From assembly GCA_937928405.1 (NCBI GenBank), contig CALFWZ010000079.1, positions 52,410 through 116,409 of the forward strand: 64,000 nucleotides of DNA, written 5' to 3'. The notes beneath the pieces are model-generated. The model made no database searches, was not told the origin of the DNA, and saw only the letters and a list, made by a program, of their open reading frames with translations. The stretch comes from an uncultured Saprospiraceae bacterium. Its GTDB lineage: Bacteria > Bacteroidota > Bacteroidia > Chitinophagales > Saprospiraceae. The position numbers and the translations under genes are program-made. The number at the start of each line of letters is the position of its first letter. The first letter of the stretch is position 1. Positions 36,134-43,537 of this stretch are shown one piece after another.

Positions 36134-37439
36134 TTCGTGCATTTAATTACGCCCTAACAGTCCACATTTTACCAAACTGAATAGCGTTTTGAATGCTTTG
36201 TGAATTAATATTAAACTTAGCTTTTGGGCTAAGTTGCTTAAATAAATGTTTAACGAATCTAGTATTATAGGCGATTCGTTTGAATGAGTTCATTGACATG
36301 ATGGTTGGATTAATTTCCATTTGAAAATTTGCCATGTTTACAGCGGCTAAACTGAGGTTAAAATGAAAATTAATTTTTTCTTTAGAACGAGCCTGACAGT
36401 GAGTTAAACCAGTAAATTGTTTAGCATCTCTAAATAGAAATTCGATTTTAAATCTCAGTTGATAGTATTCAATAATTGTGAATGCATCTAAATTCAAGTC
36501 GGTACATGCCAGTAATACATGCTTGTGTGTTTTTGTATTGTAAAGCATGACCACTTTTAGATTTCTTGAAAATCGTGGACTGTTGACAACAATCGAATAA
36601 ACTTCAACATTGGCTTGTAAAACGCCTTCAAAAGTCCATTTTAAAAGTGAGTCAAATTTGACTTTACCGGCAAATTGCTTTGGTCGGCCACGTCCCTTTT
36701 TTCGCTTTCCTTTATACAAATGTCTAAGGTTTGCATCTGGTCTTAACTTTGTAATCAGATGCTTGTCCATCGCTGTTATATGCTCAAACACTTTTGATTT
36801 AGCATAATAACCATCAGCTACAAAGTAGTTGACTGCCAGTAGTTTATCAAGGCATTTGTAAAGTTGAGAAAGATAAAAATCAATACGAGTTTTCTTTTCG
36901 TCTTTTTCCTTTTTACTTAGACCTGAAGGCGTTTGCATCCCGTCCAAGGCCCAAGCTTTTTTTGTACTTACGTCGATTAAACAAACTAAGCTTAACTCAA
37001 GACCTTTAACGACTCTATTCATACAGCCAGACCAAAAACGATCAATTCCAAAAGTCTTTGATCCTGACTTTGGAATATAGCTACAATCAAAAGCTGCGAT
37101 TACTTCGCCTTGAAAATCAAGACTAGTTAGTTGCATAAGCTGATAATTAAAATCCAACCAATCAAAGAACTTTTGAAAATTCCTTCTGAATGTCGATTCG
37201 TTCAGATTACTATAACGCGTTAGGTTCTGAAAATTGAACCGACCTTGTATCGAATAAGTTAAATTGAAGATTTCTATAAAAAAATCTAACTGCCATTTGG
37301 TAGTTCCAGTTAATTTTTCGAATATTTGTTTGAGTGCTTCTTTAGTGCTCATTAGGTCGTTTTAGTTAAGTGTTGGAACTCAACTTTACGACCTTTTTTA
37401 TTTTTAACCAAATTTAGCAGCTAAAAGCTGCACGAACTA
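36131..37439. mobile_element. insertion sequence, IS4 family, ~1309 bp
   Basis: The ends are perfect inverted repeats: TAGTTCGTGCA at 36131 and TGCACGAACTA ending at 37439. The flanking ACAA / TTGT extends the symmetry to 15 bp. A single transposase gene fills the element on the minus strand. I see no target-site duplication, which is unusual for IS4 elements, since the flanks join cleanly as CAA|TTG. Confidence 0.8.
36147..37352 (-). CDS. IS4-family DDE transposase
   Basis: A 401-aa transposase on the minus strand. The catalytic triad can be read directly: first Asp in 'VIAAFDCSYIPKSG', second Asp in 'YFVADGYYAKSKVF', and the Glu in 'YYQLRFKIEFLFRDAKQFTG', which fits the IS4 signature Y-(2)-R-(3)-E-(6)-K exactly. 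A basic stretch 'GKRKKGRGRPKQF' lies between the second Asp and the Glu. The frame is complete with no stop or frameshift, so the element may still be active. It cuts and pastes its own IS by hydrolysis and strand transfer at the terminal repeats. Confidence 0.9.
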   Translation of the reverse strand: MSTKEALKQIFEKLTGTTKWQLDFFIEIFNLTYSIQGRFNFQNLTRYSNLNESTFRRNFQKFFDWLDFNYQLMQLTSLDFQGEVIAAFDCSYIPKSGSKTFGIDRFWSGCMNRVVKGLELSLVCLIDVSTKKAWALDGMQTPSGLSKKEKDEKKTRIDFYLSQLYKCLDKLLAVNYFVADGYYAKSKVFEHITAMDKHLITKLRPDANLRHLYKGKRKKGRGRPKQFAGKVKFDSLLKWTFEGVLQANVEVYSIVVNSPRFSRNLKVVMLYNTKTHKHVLLACTDLNLDAFTIIEYYQLRFKIEFLFRDAKQFTGLTHCQARSKEKINFHFNLSLAAVNMANFQMEINPTIMSMNSFKRIAYNTRFVKHLFKQLSPKAKFNINSQSIQNAIQFGKMWTVRA

Positions 37440-37661
37440 TTGTTTGAAAGTGAAAATTATTTAAAACGAAAAATGTTTTGGAATAATATGGATGAAATTT
37501 TTTGTATAAACGAATTAAGTCCAGATAACTTTTCAGTTTTAATTTTCTCAAAAAGACAGGATAGTATTGAAAAGTATCAAGAATTATTTCCACAGATAAA
37601 GTGGACAATTCTTCCTGATAGAACTAATGAAAGAAATAGGTTTGATATAGGTTTAGTATGA
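37440..37661 (+). pseudogene. SUKH immunity gene B, 3' part after the IS
   Basis: 73 codons open from the end of the IS (TTG at 37440) to TGA at 37659-37661. The text 'KRKMFWNNMDEIFCINEL', 'VLIFSKRQDSIEKYQELF' and 'TILPDRTNERNRFDI' is the normal C-terminal part of the same SUKH protein whose 5' part lies at 35657-36130. It joins in frame when the IS is removed. Its last ~17 codons also occur, slightly diverged, at 38588-38632. Confidence 0.75.
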
Positions 37662-37756
37662 AAATTAGCTTGAACATTTGTTGATATTCTGGCTTGCTGA
37701 GGAGTCCCTTTTAATTATTCCATATAAATAGTTAGTACGAAGAACATGGATTCTAT

Positions 37757-38551
37757 ATGAAATACTTTACACCATTAATTGGTAAAGGCTGTTCGAAAGA
37801 AGAAATTCAAACTATTAAAAATAGTTTTAGTTTTGATTTACCGGCTGCTTATTTAGAATTTCTTGAATTGGTTGGAAAAGGATATGGTAATAAATCATCG
37901 AGATTTTATTTTTTCAATACATTAACGTCATATAGTGAAATTAAAAAGGAAGCGCAAGGGACAATATTTTTTTCGAAGAAAAAATATCAATTAGACGAAT
38001 ACGATGTTGTGTTTTACTCCGAAGATGGTAATAGATTTGCTTTTTTGAATGCATTAAAAGGAGAAAATCCACCAGTATATGGATTTAAAATAGCTCAAGC
38101 TGAAGAAGAACCAATTTTGCTTTCAGAAACTTTTTCTGAATTTATAATGTCTTTTGAAGATCGAATTGAATTGATTCCAAATTTAAGGACAGACGCAGTG
38201 CTTTACAAAACTATAATGAGACCATTTGAATACCCTAATTTCGACTTTGAATCAATTGTCTTGAAAAAATCAGAGGTAGCTCTCCCAGAAGATATCTCTA
38301 TAAAATTATCTGAAGATTTTTCAGGCATAGATTTTACCTTGGCAGAAAATATGATTCTCGACTTTATATTAGAGAAGTCACATTTTGAAATAGAAATATT
38401 TGAATGTGTAAGAGCAATGATGACTTTAAGCAATGGTGATTTTAATAGTTTAAAAATGAGGTATTTACATCAAGTAATGTCTCCGAATAGAAGTCCTCAA
38501 AGATTAATTGATGAGTTGCTGATTAAGACCTCTAATGAAAATGAGGTTTAA
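37757..38551 (+). CDS. SUKH (SMI1/KNR4) family immunity protein, copy A'
   Basis: 264 aa, intact. The SUKH core is 'SFDLPAAYLEFLELVGKGYG' with 'VVFYSEDGNRFAFLNALK' and 'ENPPVYGFKIAQ', and 'LLSETFSEFIMSF' closes the core. The C-terminal extension has 'AMMTLSNGDFNSLKMRYLHQ'. It is a diverged paralogue of the gene at 34700: the same block order, the same NPPVYGF and the same helical tail. It lacks a toxin directly upstream, so it may be an orphan immunity gene kept against toxins of related strains. The paralogues are clearly different in sequence, as expected if each matches a different toxin. Confidence 0.78.
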   Translation: MKYFTPLIGKGCSKEEIQTIKNSFSFDLPAAYLEFLELVGKGYGNKSSRFYFFNTLTSYSEIKKEAQGTIFFSKKKYQLDEYDVVFYSEDGNRFAFLNALKGENPPVYGFKIAQAEEEPILLSETFSEFIMSFEDRIELIPNLRTDAVLYKTIMRPFEYPNFDFESIVLKKSEVALPEDISIKLSEDFSGIDFTLAENMILDFILEKSHFEIEIFECVRAMMTLSNGDFNSLKMRYLHQVMSPNRSPQRLIDELLIKTSNENEV

Positions 38552-38554
38552 TAA

Positions 38555-38647
38555 ATCCTGCTATGTTACCACAACTTAAATCCTTTAATTCTTCCTGATA
38601 GAACTGCTGAACGAAATAGGTTTGATATAGATGAAACAACAGAGTGA
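38555..38647 (+). pseudogene. tail remnant of a second SUKH-B immunity gene
   Basis: Open between stops at 38552-38554 and 38645-38647. The translation includes 'NPLILPDRTAERNRFDIDE', which matches 'WTILPDRTNERNRFDIGLV', the end of gene B at 37609-37658. At DNA level 38591-38630 and 37611-37650 are nearly identical. The rest of that copy has been lost. Confidence 0.65.
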
Positions 38648-38683
38648 AAACGAATTTAATGTGAAATACTTGAATAGTAGAAT

Positions 38684-38788
38684 ATGACTAACTCCAAGAA
38701 GAAAAAAGGACTCCCTATAATTATTTGGATAATATTAGGAATACTTTTCTTAGCACGAATTATATTAACGATTAGTCGAAATAGCTGA
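38684..38788 (+). CDS. possible 34-aa membrane peptide
   Basis: ATG at 38684 to TGA at 38788. The N-terminus is basic (MTNSKKKKG) and is followed by one hydrophobic helix (LPIIIWIILGILFLARIILT). It looks like a single-pass inner-membrane peptide with a positive-inside start. It lies in the immunity island just before the 195-aa gene. It could be a small toxin or membrane immunity protein, or a chance frame. No homologue is known to me. Confidence 0.35.
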   Translation: MTNSKKKKGLPIIIWIILGILFLARIILTISRNS

Positions 38789-38842
38789 TTATAAAGTAGT
38801 AGCTTGCTGTGTGGGTACTACTGATATAATCATACCATAACC

Positions 38843-39430
38843 ATGAACAAAATTATCGACACCCTTTTCGAAGATTGCTTATCCTTAAGCTGGCATTTAG
38901 AAAAAGATGATATACCTGACCTTGCTGAACAGGTAAGGCAAAAACTTGATATTTCAAGAGAAGAATTAAGTAAGGCCGTCTTAGATTTAATCTCTGATGA
39001 AGACTTTAATTTAGTAGCATATGCTTATGAAAAAGAGTTTATTGATGATGAAGAATATACAAGAAATGATGTAATCTTAGAATTGAAATTGCATTTGTGG
39101 AGTTATTTATTCCCAGAAAATGAGCTTAGTATTGAGGAAAAATTGCTTGTTTTTGATGTAATACAAGTAATCTATAAAAATCGGTATGGTGAAGATAGAT
39201 GGATTTTAAGAAGTGATGTATTTTTAATGATTAGTAGACTGATTGAGAAAGATTTTTTTGATAACGACTTTTTTCACCAAGCATTATATTTTGCTGGCAA
39301 CATCGAGGTCAAATCAAATGAAGGAATAGATATCAATGGTTTTAATAAAAAGAGTTCTAGTGTTCGGTGGAAGTCAGAAACTGACTATACATTAGCTCCA
39401 TTTCCTTCTGAACCATCAGAATTTCCTTAA
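38843..39430 (+). CDS. uncharacterised acidic protein, candidate immunity protein
   Basis: 195 aa, strongly acidic and predicted to be almost all helical ('FEDCLSLSWHLEKDDIPDLA', 'SREELSKAVLDLISDEDF', 'EEKLLVFDVIQVIYKNRYG'). The last ~35 residues are polar and proline-rich. There is no signal peptide. I do not recognise the family. The place in a run of immunity genes and the ACGT-poor, very AT-rich composition suggest an immunity protein for another toxin. A strong terminator follows 36 bp downstream. Confidence 0.55.
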   Translation: MNKIIDTLFEDCLSLSWHLEKDDIPDLAEQVRQKLDISREELSKAVLDLISDEDFNLVAYAYEKEFIDDEEYTRNDVILELKLHLWSYLFPENELSIEEKLLVFDVIQVIYKNRYGEDRWILRSDVFLMISRLIEKDFFDNDFFHQALYFAGNIEVKSNEGIDINGFNKKSSSVRWKSETDYTLAPFPSEPSEFP

Positions 39431-39466
39431 TTATTACTGTTACCGATAAAATTCTTCGTGTCTTAC

Positions 39467-39500
39467 AAAAAAGCCTATGTCTAAAAGCATAGGCTTTTTT
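39467..39500. terminator. bidirectional hairpin terminator (copy 1)
   Basis: AAAAAAGCCTATG at 39467-39479 and CATAGGCTTTTTT at 39488-39500 form a 13-bp stem with an 8-base loop, with A-run and T-run on both sides. It is nearly identical to the hairpin at 41511-41544. Confidence 0.8.
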
Positions 39501-39586
39501 ATTTATCTTTCTTGATCCATAAAATATGTTTATTTTAAACAAGCAGTAACAAACTTAGACAATTTAGTAGATCCAGAATTTAAAAT

Positions 39587-40492
39587 ATGGCCATAAAAAT
39601 AAAAAGACATAACTTAAATAAGAAACGAGATTTGATAGGTTTTATTCAAGTAAAAGCCGGGAATTATAAAGAAAGGTTACAAAAATCAATGGAGAAACTG
39701 GACCAAAATAAAGGTCAGTTGCTCCAGTATGCAAAAGAGAATCCGCTCTACCTTTTCATTTATTCCCTAACTTCGGGAAATCACGATGAAAACGTTTTTC
39801 TTGGGTTACGTTATTTTCTCGATATAGGAGTGGCTCATTTTAAGCAATTTCAAACGTCCTCCTCCGAAATTACCGTTAGACTTGGCAAAAAAGAATATGT
39901 TTTGCCATCAACGGATGACTTGGGAGGAATAAGTATCTATGGTTGGAGGACCCTATATTCAGTAGCTCAGATATTAAGAGATGAGGAGGCAGAAGATTTT
40001 TTGTTGGGTATAAGAAAATTAATATCAGACAAGGATCCTTCTGAGCATGCACATATGGAGGCGTGGAGTAATTATTTTTTTGCGTTAAAGAATGGTGATA
40101 CGGATGCTAGAAAAAAGTCAGAATCATTAATTATAAAAACAGCCCAAACGGATAAAACGCATGTGCAAGGAAACCCAAAAAAAGTGGTTTATATAGTTGG
40201 ACGAGGGGAAGGTTTTCGTCAAACCAATGTTCCAATAGTTGAGTTATATGAATTTGCCATATTGAAAGAAGAAGATTTATTCAATGAGCGGTTGAGCGAA
40301 TACCTTAAAGATAGAAAACAAATGATCCTGAAAAGAAAGGATGAGGAGGAACCATACTCTTGGGTATTTATAGATACATTAGCTTGTTGTGCTTACGCAT
40401 ATGATGCTGGGATTAATATCAAAGTCGAATCGGAGTATATTTCAGCTTGGGTCTTTCAGGGAAAGTGGAAAAGTCAGGAGATTATTTTATAA
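39587..40492 (+). CDS. putative immunity protein, Imm49-like
   Basis: 301 aa, cytoplasmic, mixed helical. Recognisable blocks are 'NPLYLFIYSLTSGNHDENVF', 'ISIYGWRTLYSVAQILRDEE' and 'YSWVFIDTLACCAYAYDAG' near the end. The overall helical-repeat look and the toxin-island setting recall the Imm49 immunity family, but I cannot confirm this without a profile search. Its stop is 14 bp before the start of the SUKH gene at 40506, so the two form one operon. It probably binds a toxin made by a neighbour strain. Confidence 0.5.
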   Translation: MAIKIKRHNLNKKRDLIGFIQVKAGNYKERLQKSMEKLDQNKGQLLQYAKENPLYLFIYSLTSGNHDENVFLGLRYFLDIGVAHFKQFQTSSSEITVRLGKKEYVLPSTDDLGGISIYGWRTLYSVAQILRDEEAEDFLLGIRKLISDKDPSEHAHMEAWSNYFFALKNGDTDARKKSESLIIKTAQTDKTHVQGNPKKVVYIVGRGEGFRQTNVPIVELYEFAILKEEDLFNERLSEYLKDRKQMILKRKDEEEPYSWVFIDTLACCAYAYDAGINIKVESEYISAWVFQGKWKSQEIIL

Positions 40493-40505
40493 ATTAAAAA
40501 GCAAA

Positions 40506-41417
40506 ATGAAGCCTAATTTTGGAAAAATTGAGCAAAAATTAAAAGGTAGCTTCCCGTCTGAATTTAAGGAATATATATCCACCTTCAAAAAAGAAGATAT
40601 TATACTGGAGTTATTTGACGAAGAGTATAGAATTTTATATTCAATTACCAAAACAGAAATAAATGACCCTTGGGAAGGTGTAGCCAATCGTTCTTCCGAT
40701 TTTGAATATTATCCCGAAGACTACCCTGAAGATAAAAATTTTATAAAAATCCCTTTTGCCAGAAACCTTAGTGGAGATAAATTCAAATATCTCTATTTTC
40801 TTTGTAGAGAAGGAGAGGAGAGTAACGGAGAAATCTATATTCAAGACATAGATTCACCGCATGTTGGAAGAGTTAAATTATCAAATAATCTAGAACTAAT
40901 AAAGGGTACTGCTTCAGAAGTTGGAGATACGATTAGGATTGACTGTATAGACAAATCTTTTGATGATTTAAAGACTATTTTTAGCTTGACCGATAATATT
41001 GTTGCGTGGAAAGATAGTTTTGGAATAGGTGGAAGAGAAAATTCTGGAAGTAAATATGAAGAATTAGCTTTACGAGAAATTGGCGCAATAATTTACGAAT
41101 CAGAAAAACGATCAGAAAGCTTCGTAAAATTTGAACTACACTATCAATCTTTCATAAATGAGAAATTAGTATTCAGCTCAAAAGCTTACGCCATTAATAT
41201 CTGGGGCTTAAAATATGAAGTTGAAAATAATGTTAATTATCGAATCTTCTATCATAAATTTATCTGTGTCCTAGATGGTTTAAAAGAAACAGTTGAATGG
41301 TTGATTGCAAATGGTGAGATGACGAGAGAGCAATTCAACCAAATTTTTAATGTAACCAAACTCATTAATCAAACTAAAAAAGGGTTTAATCAAATTGATT
41401 ATGGTGTTTGTGGATAA
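40506..41417 (+). CDS. SUKH (SMI1/KNR4)-like immunity protein, copy C
   Basis: 303 aa, taking the ATG at 40506. A longer frame from 40389 would overlap the previous gene by 100 bp and is not convincing. The N-terminal part has the SUKH pattern 'FGKIEQKLKGSFPSEFKEYI', 'EYRILYSITKTEIND', 'FIKIPFARNLSGDKFKYLYF' and 'NGEIYIQDIDSPHVGRV', followed by 'DKSFDDLKTIF'. The second half ('IIYESEKRSESFVKFELHYQ' onward) is an extra domain of unknown function. It follows the Imm49-like gene by 14 bp. Confidence 0.65.
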   Translation: MKPNFGKIEQKLKGSFPSEFKEYISTFKKEDIILELFDEEYRILYSITKTEINDPWEGVANRSSDFEYYPEDYPEDKNFIKIPFARNLSGDKFKYLYFLCREGEESNGEIYIQDIDSPHVGRVKLSNNLELIKGTASEVGDTIRIDCIDKSFDDLKTIFSLTDNIVAWKDSFGIGGRENSGSKYEELALREIGAIIYESEKRSESFVKFELHYQSFINEKLVFSSKAYAINIWGLKYEVENNVNYRIFYHKFICVLDGLKETVEWLIANGEMTREQFNQIFNVTKLINQTKKGFNQIDYGVCG

Positions 41418-41510
41418 TTGAATGAATGATTATATATCTGCGGGGAATAGACGGAGAAAATCTATAATGATCTATACTATAATGAGAAGACGCTTCTAGT
41501 AAAAAACTAC

Positions 41511-41544
41511 AAAAAAGCCTATGTTTAAAACCATAGGCTTTTTT
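41511..41544. terminator. bidirectional hairpin terminator (copy 2)
   Basis: AAAAAAGCCTATG at 41511-41523 pairs with CATAGGCTTTTTT at 41532-41544. It matches the hairpin at 39467-39500 apart from its loop, and the two bracket the two-gene immunity cassette at 39587-41417. Confidence 0.8.
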
Positions 41545-41564
41545 GTTCCCCATTCTTCCTTTCA

Positions 41565-41780
41565 TTACACAACCCGCTCCTCTAATTTTTCACGCAGTAT
41601 GCGTATATTGGTCCAGCCCAAAAAGCCAATGGAAAATAGCAACGACGTATCCTTAATACCATACATATCGGTGCTTCCATTTCCGCTACCTGCGGCACCA
41701 GAACGTCTACGACTTTGGGAAACAACCTCACCTGCGACAGATAATTCAGCACTTGCTGTTTGTCCTTCCGTCCAACTCAA
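41565..41780 (-). CDS. possible 71-aa protein or gene fragment
   Basis: Minus-strand frame from ATG 41780 to a stop at 41565, followed by the bidirectional terminator at 41511-41544 in the right direction. The protein has a Ser/Gly/Arg-rich start and ends 'SLLFSIGFLGWTNIRILREK' plus LEERVV, which looks like a hydrophobic segment and a charged helix. It could be the C-terminal part of a larger protein whose beginning was lost when the sequence at 41770 was joined on. No family recognised. Confidence 0.3.
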   Translation of the reverse strand: MSWTEGQTASAELSVAGEVVSQSRRRSGAAGSGNGSTDMYGIKDTSLLFSIGFLGWTNIRILREKLEERVV

Positions 41781-41943
41781 AGAACTAGCACAACACTATA
41801 AATTGAGCGGTGCCAATATCAATATTATCGTGCAGTACTGTTGTTATTTAGCAAAAGATAAAGGCCATTCTAAAATGGATAATTCTATTTTATTACAAGG
41901 AATACAAAGAGAGTTTAACAAAGAAAGTAAGACTGGGCAGTAA
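41773..41943 (+). pseudogene. C-terminal remnant of an AAA+ ATPase
   Basis: About 57 codons ending at TAA 41941-41943. 'LKELAQHYKLSGANINIIVQ', 'YCCYLA' and 'LLQGIQREFNKE' are the helical lid of CDC48/FtsH-like AAA+ ATPases (la..y.lsGa.I.n.v..a...A ... l...i..e..k). The Walker A and B parts are absent. The sequence before ~41770 belongs to something else. It is a deletion product, not a working gene. Confidence 0.55.
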
Positions 41944-42219
41944 AACTTTACCTACGCTTCTCTGCTTGACAACTTCGTTATACGCTGCAAAAAAAGAAAG
42001 ACTATTTGAGTTCTTACCCTAAAAATCCCTTCACTTAGCGAAGTTATATGTGCTTATTCATTATAAAAAAATATTGCAAAAGGATTATTAGCTTTATTTT
42101 AACTGAAGTTGTTTAATAATTCGAAACCAATTTTGGAGTTTTTAAACAACGTCACTTATAGGAGTTAACAGATCTATTCTTTTGGCGCTTTTATATAGAA
42201 TCAGAAGACCGCAACCAAC

Positions 42220-42846
42220 CTACCCAATCCGACTCTTAATCATTTTAATCTGTCCATTATGGTTGGATTCGTGCTCCACTACATGAAACCACTTACAATA
42301 ATTATTAGAAGGGCCACCCCAAAATCGGAGTTCTTTGGTCAACCATTCATCATCTCGTTTTTTCATTTCTGCGATACTAAAGGCACGACTTTCTGCTAAG
42401 ACATTTAAATAAAAATCTAGAGAATACCCTTTGATATGTTTTCTTCCTGCCTCTCCTAAATCACTGGCCGCATCCCAAAGGTGATTTTCTTTAGCTGGGA
42501 GGTCCCATGTTTTTCCATCAAAAGTATCTCTTTGATAATATCGCTCGACGGCCGCCAGATGCAATAACATAGCGCCAATTGAATTTGCGTTGTCGTCTAG
42601 TAAAAAGTCTAAATCTTTTACGCTCATTCCTTGCACTGGACGTAAAACAATATCTCTCATAAAATTCATCATAGAAACCAAGGTGCCTACTTGTGGAGTA
42701 AATCCTTCTCTCGAACCAATGAAATTGATATGATCCTTTGCTATTTCGACGGATGGAGTAGCCCAGGCCATTTGAGAAAGCGGCAGCAGACCACCAGTGG
42801 CGATGGCTGATTTTTTTAGAAAATTTCTACGGTCATTGTTTTTCAT
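42220..42846 (-). CDS. DinB-like protein with twin-arginine signal
   Basis: 208 aa. The N-terminus 'NNDRRNFLKKSAIATGGLLP' carries the RRxFLK twin-arginine motif and a hydrophobic stretch, so the folded protein is exported by Tat. The rest is a DinB four-helix bundle: first metal His in 'LLHLAAVERYY', and the HxxxH pair in 'HVVEHESNHNGQI' near the C-terminus. DinB proteins are metal-dependent enzymes, often thiol transferases or hydrolases. The exported location is less common for this fold. Monocistronic, with a 233-bp gap upstream. Confidence 0.8.
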   Translation of the reverse strand: MKNNDRRNFLKKSAIATGGLLPLSQMAWATPSVEIAKDHINFIGSREGFTPQVGTLVSMMNFMRDIVLRPVQGMSVKDLDFLLDDNANSIGAMLLHLAAVERYYQRDTFDGKTWDLPAKENHLWDAASDLGEAGRKHIKGYSLDFYLNVLAESRAFSIAEMKKRDDEWLTKELRFWGGPSNNYCKWFHVVEHESNHNGQIKMIKSRIG

Positions 42847-43079
42847 GATTGAATATTTATTGGTTGAAAATTTTTTGTTGATGGCTTCTCATTCTCGCTA
42901 CTGCCAGAATGACAATAAACATTCCTAAAGGTTGCTTCCGTCTTTTGTAGCCATAAGTGCAAAAATTGTTTTTTAATAAAGCTGACAGGCTCTTAATTAT
43001 AGGTGGTTGATTTGTGATTGAACTTGCTTTTGAGGTTTTAAAATAGATGAACACACCTTATTGAACACGCTCAAAAAAA

Positions 43080-43532
43080 TTACTCATCCTTCACCACACT
43101 CGCCGCAATTTTATCCACAATATACCAGCGCTCCCCAAGTTTCATCATGTTAAAATAGTCGGTATATAATCGTTTCGGTGTATCTATTTCACATTTAGCC
43201 GCAGCGATATTTCCAGTAATATTTATGTTGATAATTTTTCCGCCAGAATTTTCTCTCCTTGGCCGAGGTTTGAAAAAACCTAAATAAGTGGCTCGATCAA
43301 AGATGATGACTCCGCCATCTTTAATGTTTTTCAATTGACAAGTAGCGTGCATCGCACTACCAATTTTGGTGGTGTCACCTGTCATCCATCCTTCAAAATA
43401 ATGTCCGATGGTTTCTCTGATTAAGGCTTCGTCCTGCGGATCATTAGTGGAGACATCTGGAGGGAAGTTTTTTTGTCCACACGAAAATAAAATTAAAGAA
43501 AAAAGGAAGAGCAAAAAAGTAAATGATTTCAT
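43080..43532 (-). CDS. NTF2-like lipoprotein (lumazine-binding-like fold)
   Basis: 150 aa with a lipoprotein signal 'MKSFTFLLFLFSLILFSCGQ', where the lipobox Cys is residue 18. The mature part follows the SnoaL/NTF2 cone pattern: 'DEALIRETIGHYFEGWMTGD', 'SAMHATCQLKNIK' and 'YFNMMKLGERWYIVDK'. Bacteroidota proteins of this look are annotated as putative lumazine-binding or nuclear transport factor 2 family. No catalytic residue can be assigned. It starts only 5 bp after the stop of the sugar dehydrogenase gene, so the two are co-transcribed. Confidence 0.72.
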   Translation of the reverse strand: MKSFTFLLFLFSLILFSCGQKNFPPDVSTNDPQDEALIRETIGHYFEGWMTGDTTKIGSAMHATCQLKNIKDGGVIIFDRATYLGFFKPRPRRENSGGKIININITGNIAAAKCEIDTPKRLYTDYFNMMKLGERWYIVDKIAASVVKDE

Positions 43533-43537
43533 GATGA

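Noticed and set aside
36131..37439. TA target duplication at the IS ends
   Set aside because: If TA were a duplicated target, the two parts of the immunity gene would be out of frame. The in-frame join needs the TA to belong to the IS.
42857..43054. 65-aa minus-strand frame upstream of the DinB-like gene
   Set aside because: No coding look, no conserved motif, and it occupies a plausible promoter region.
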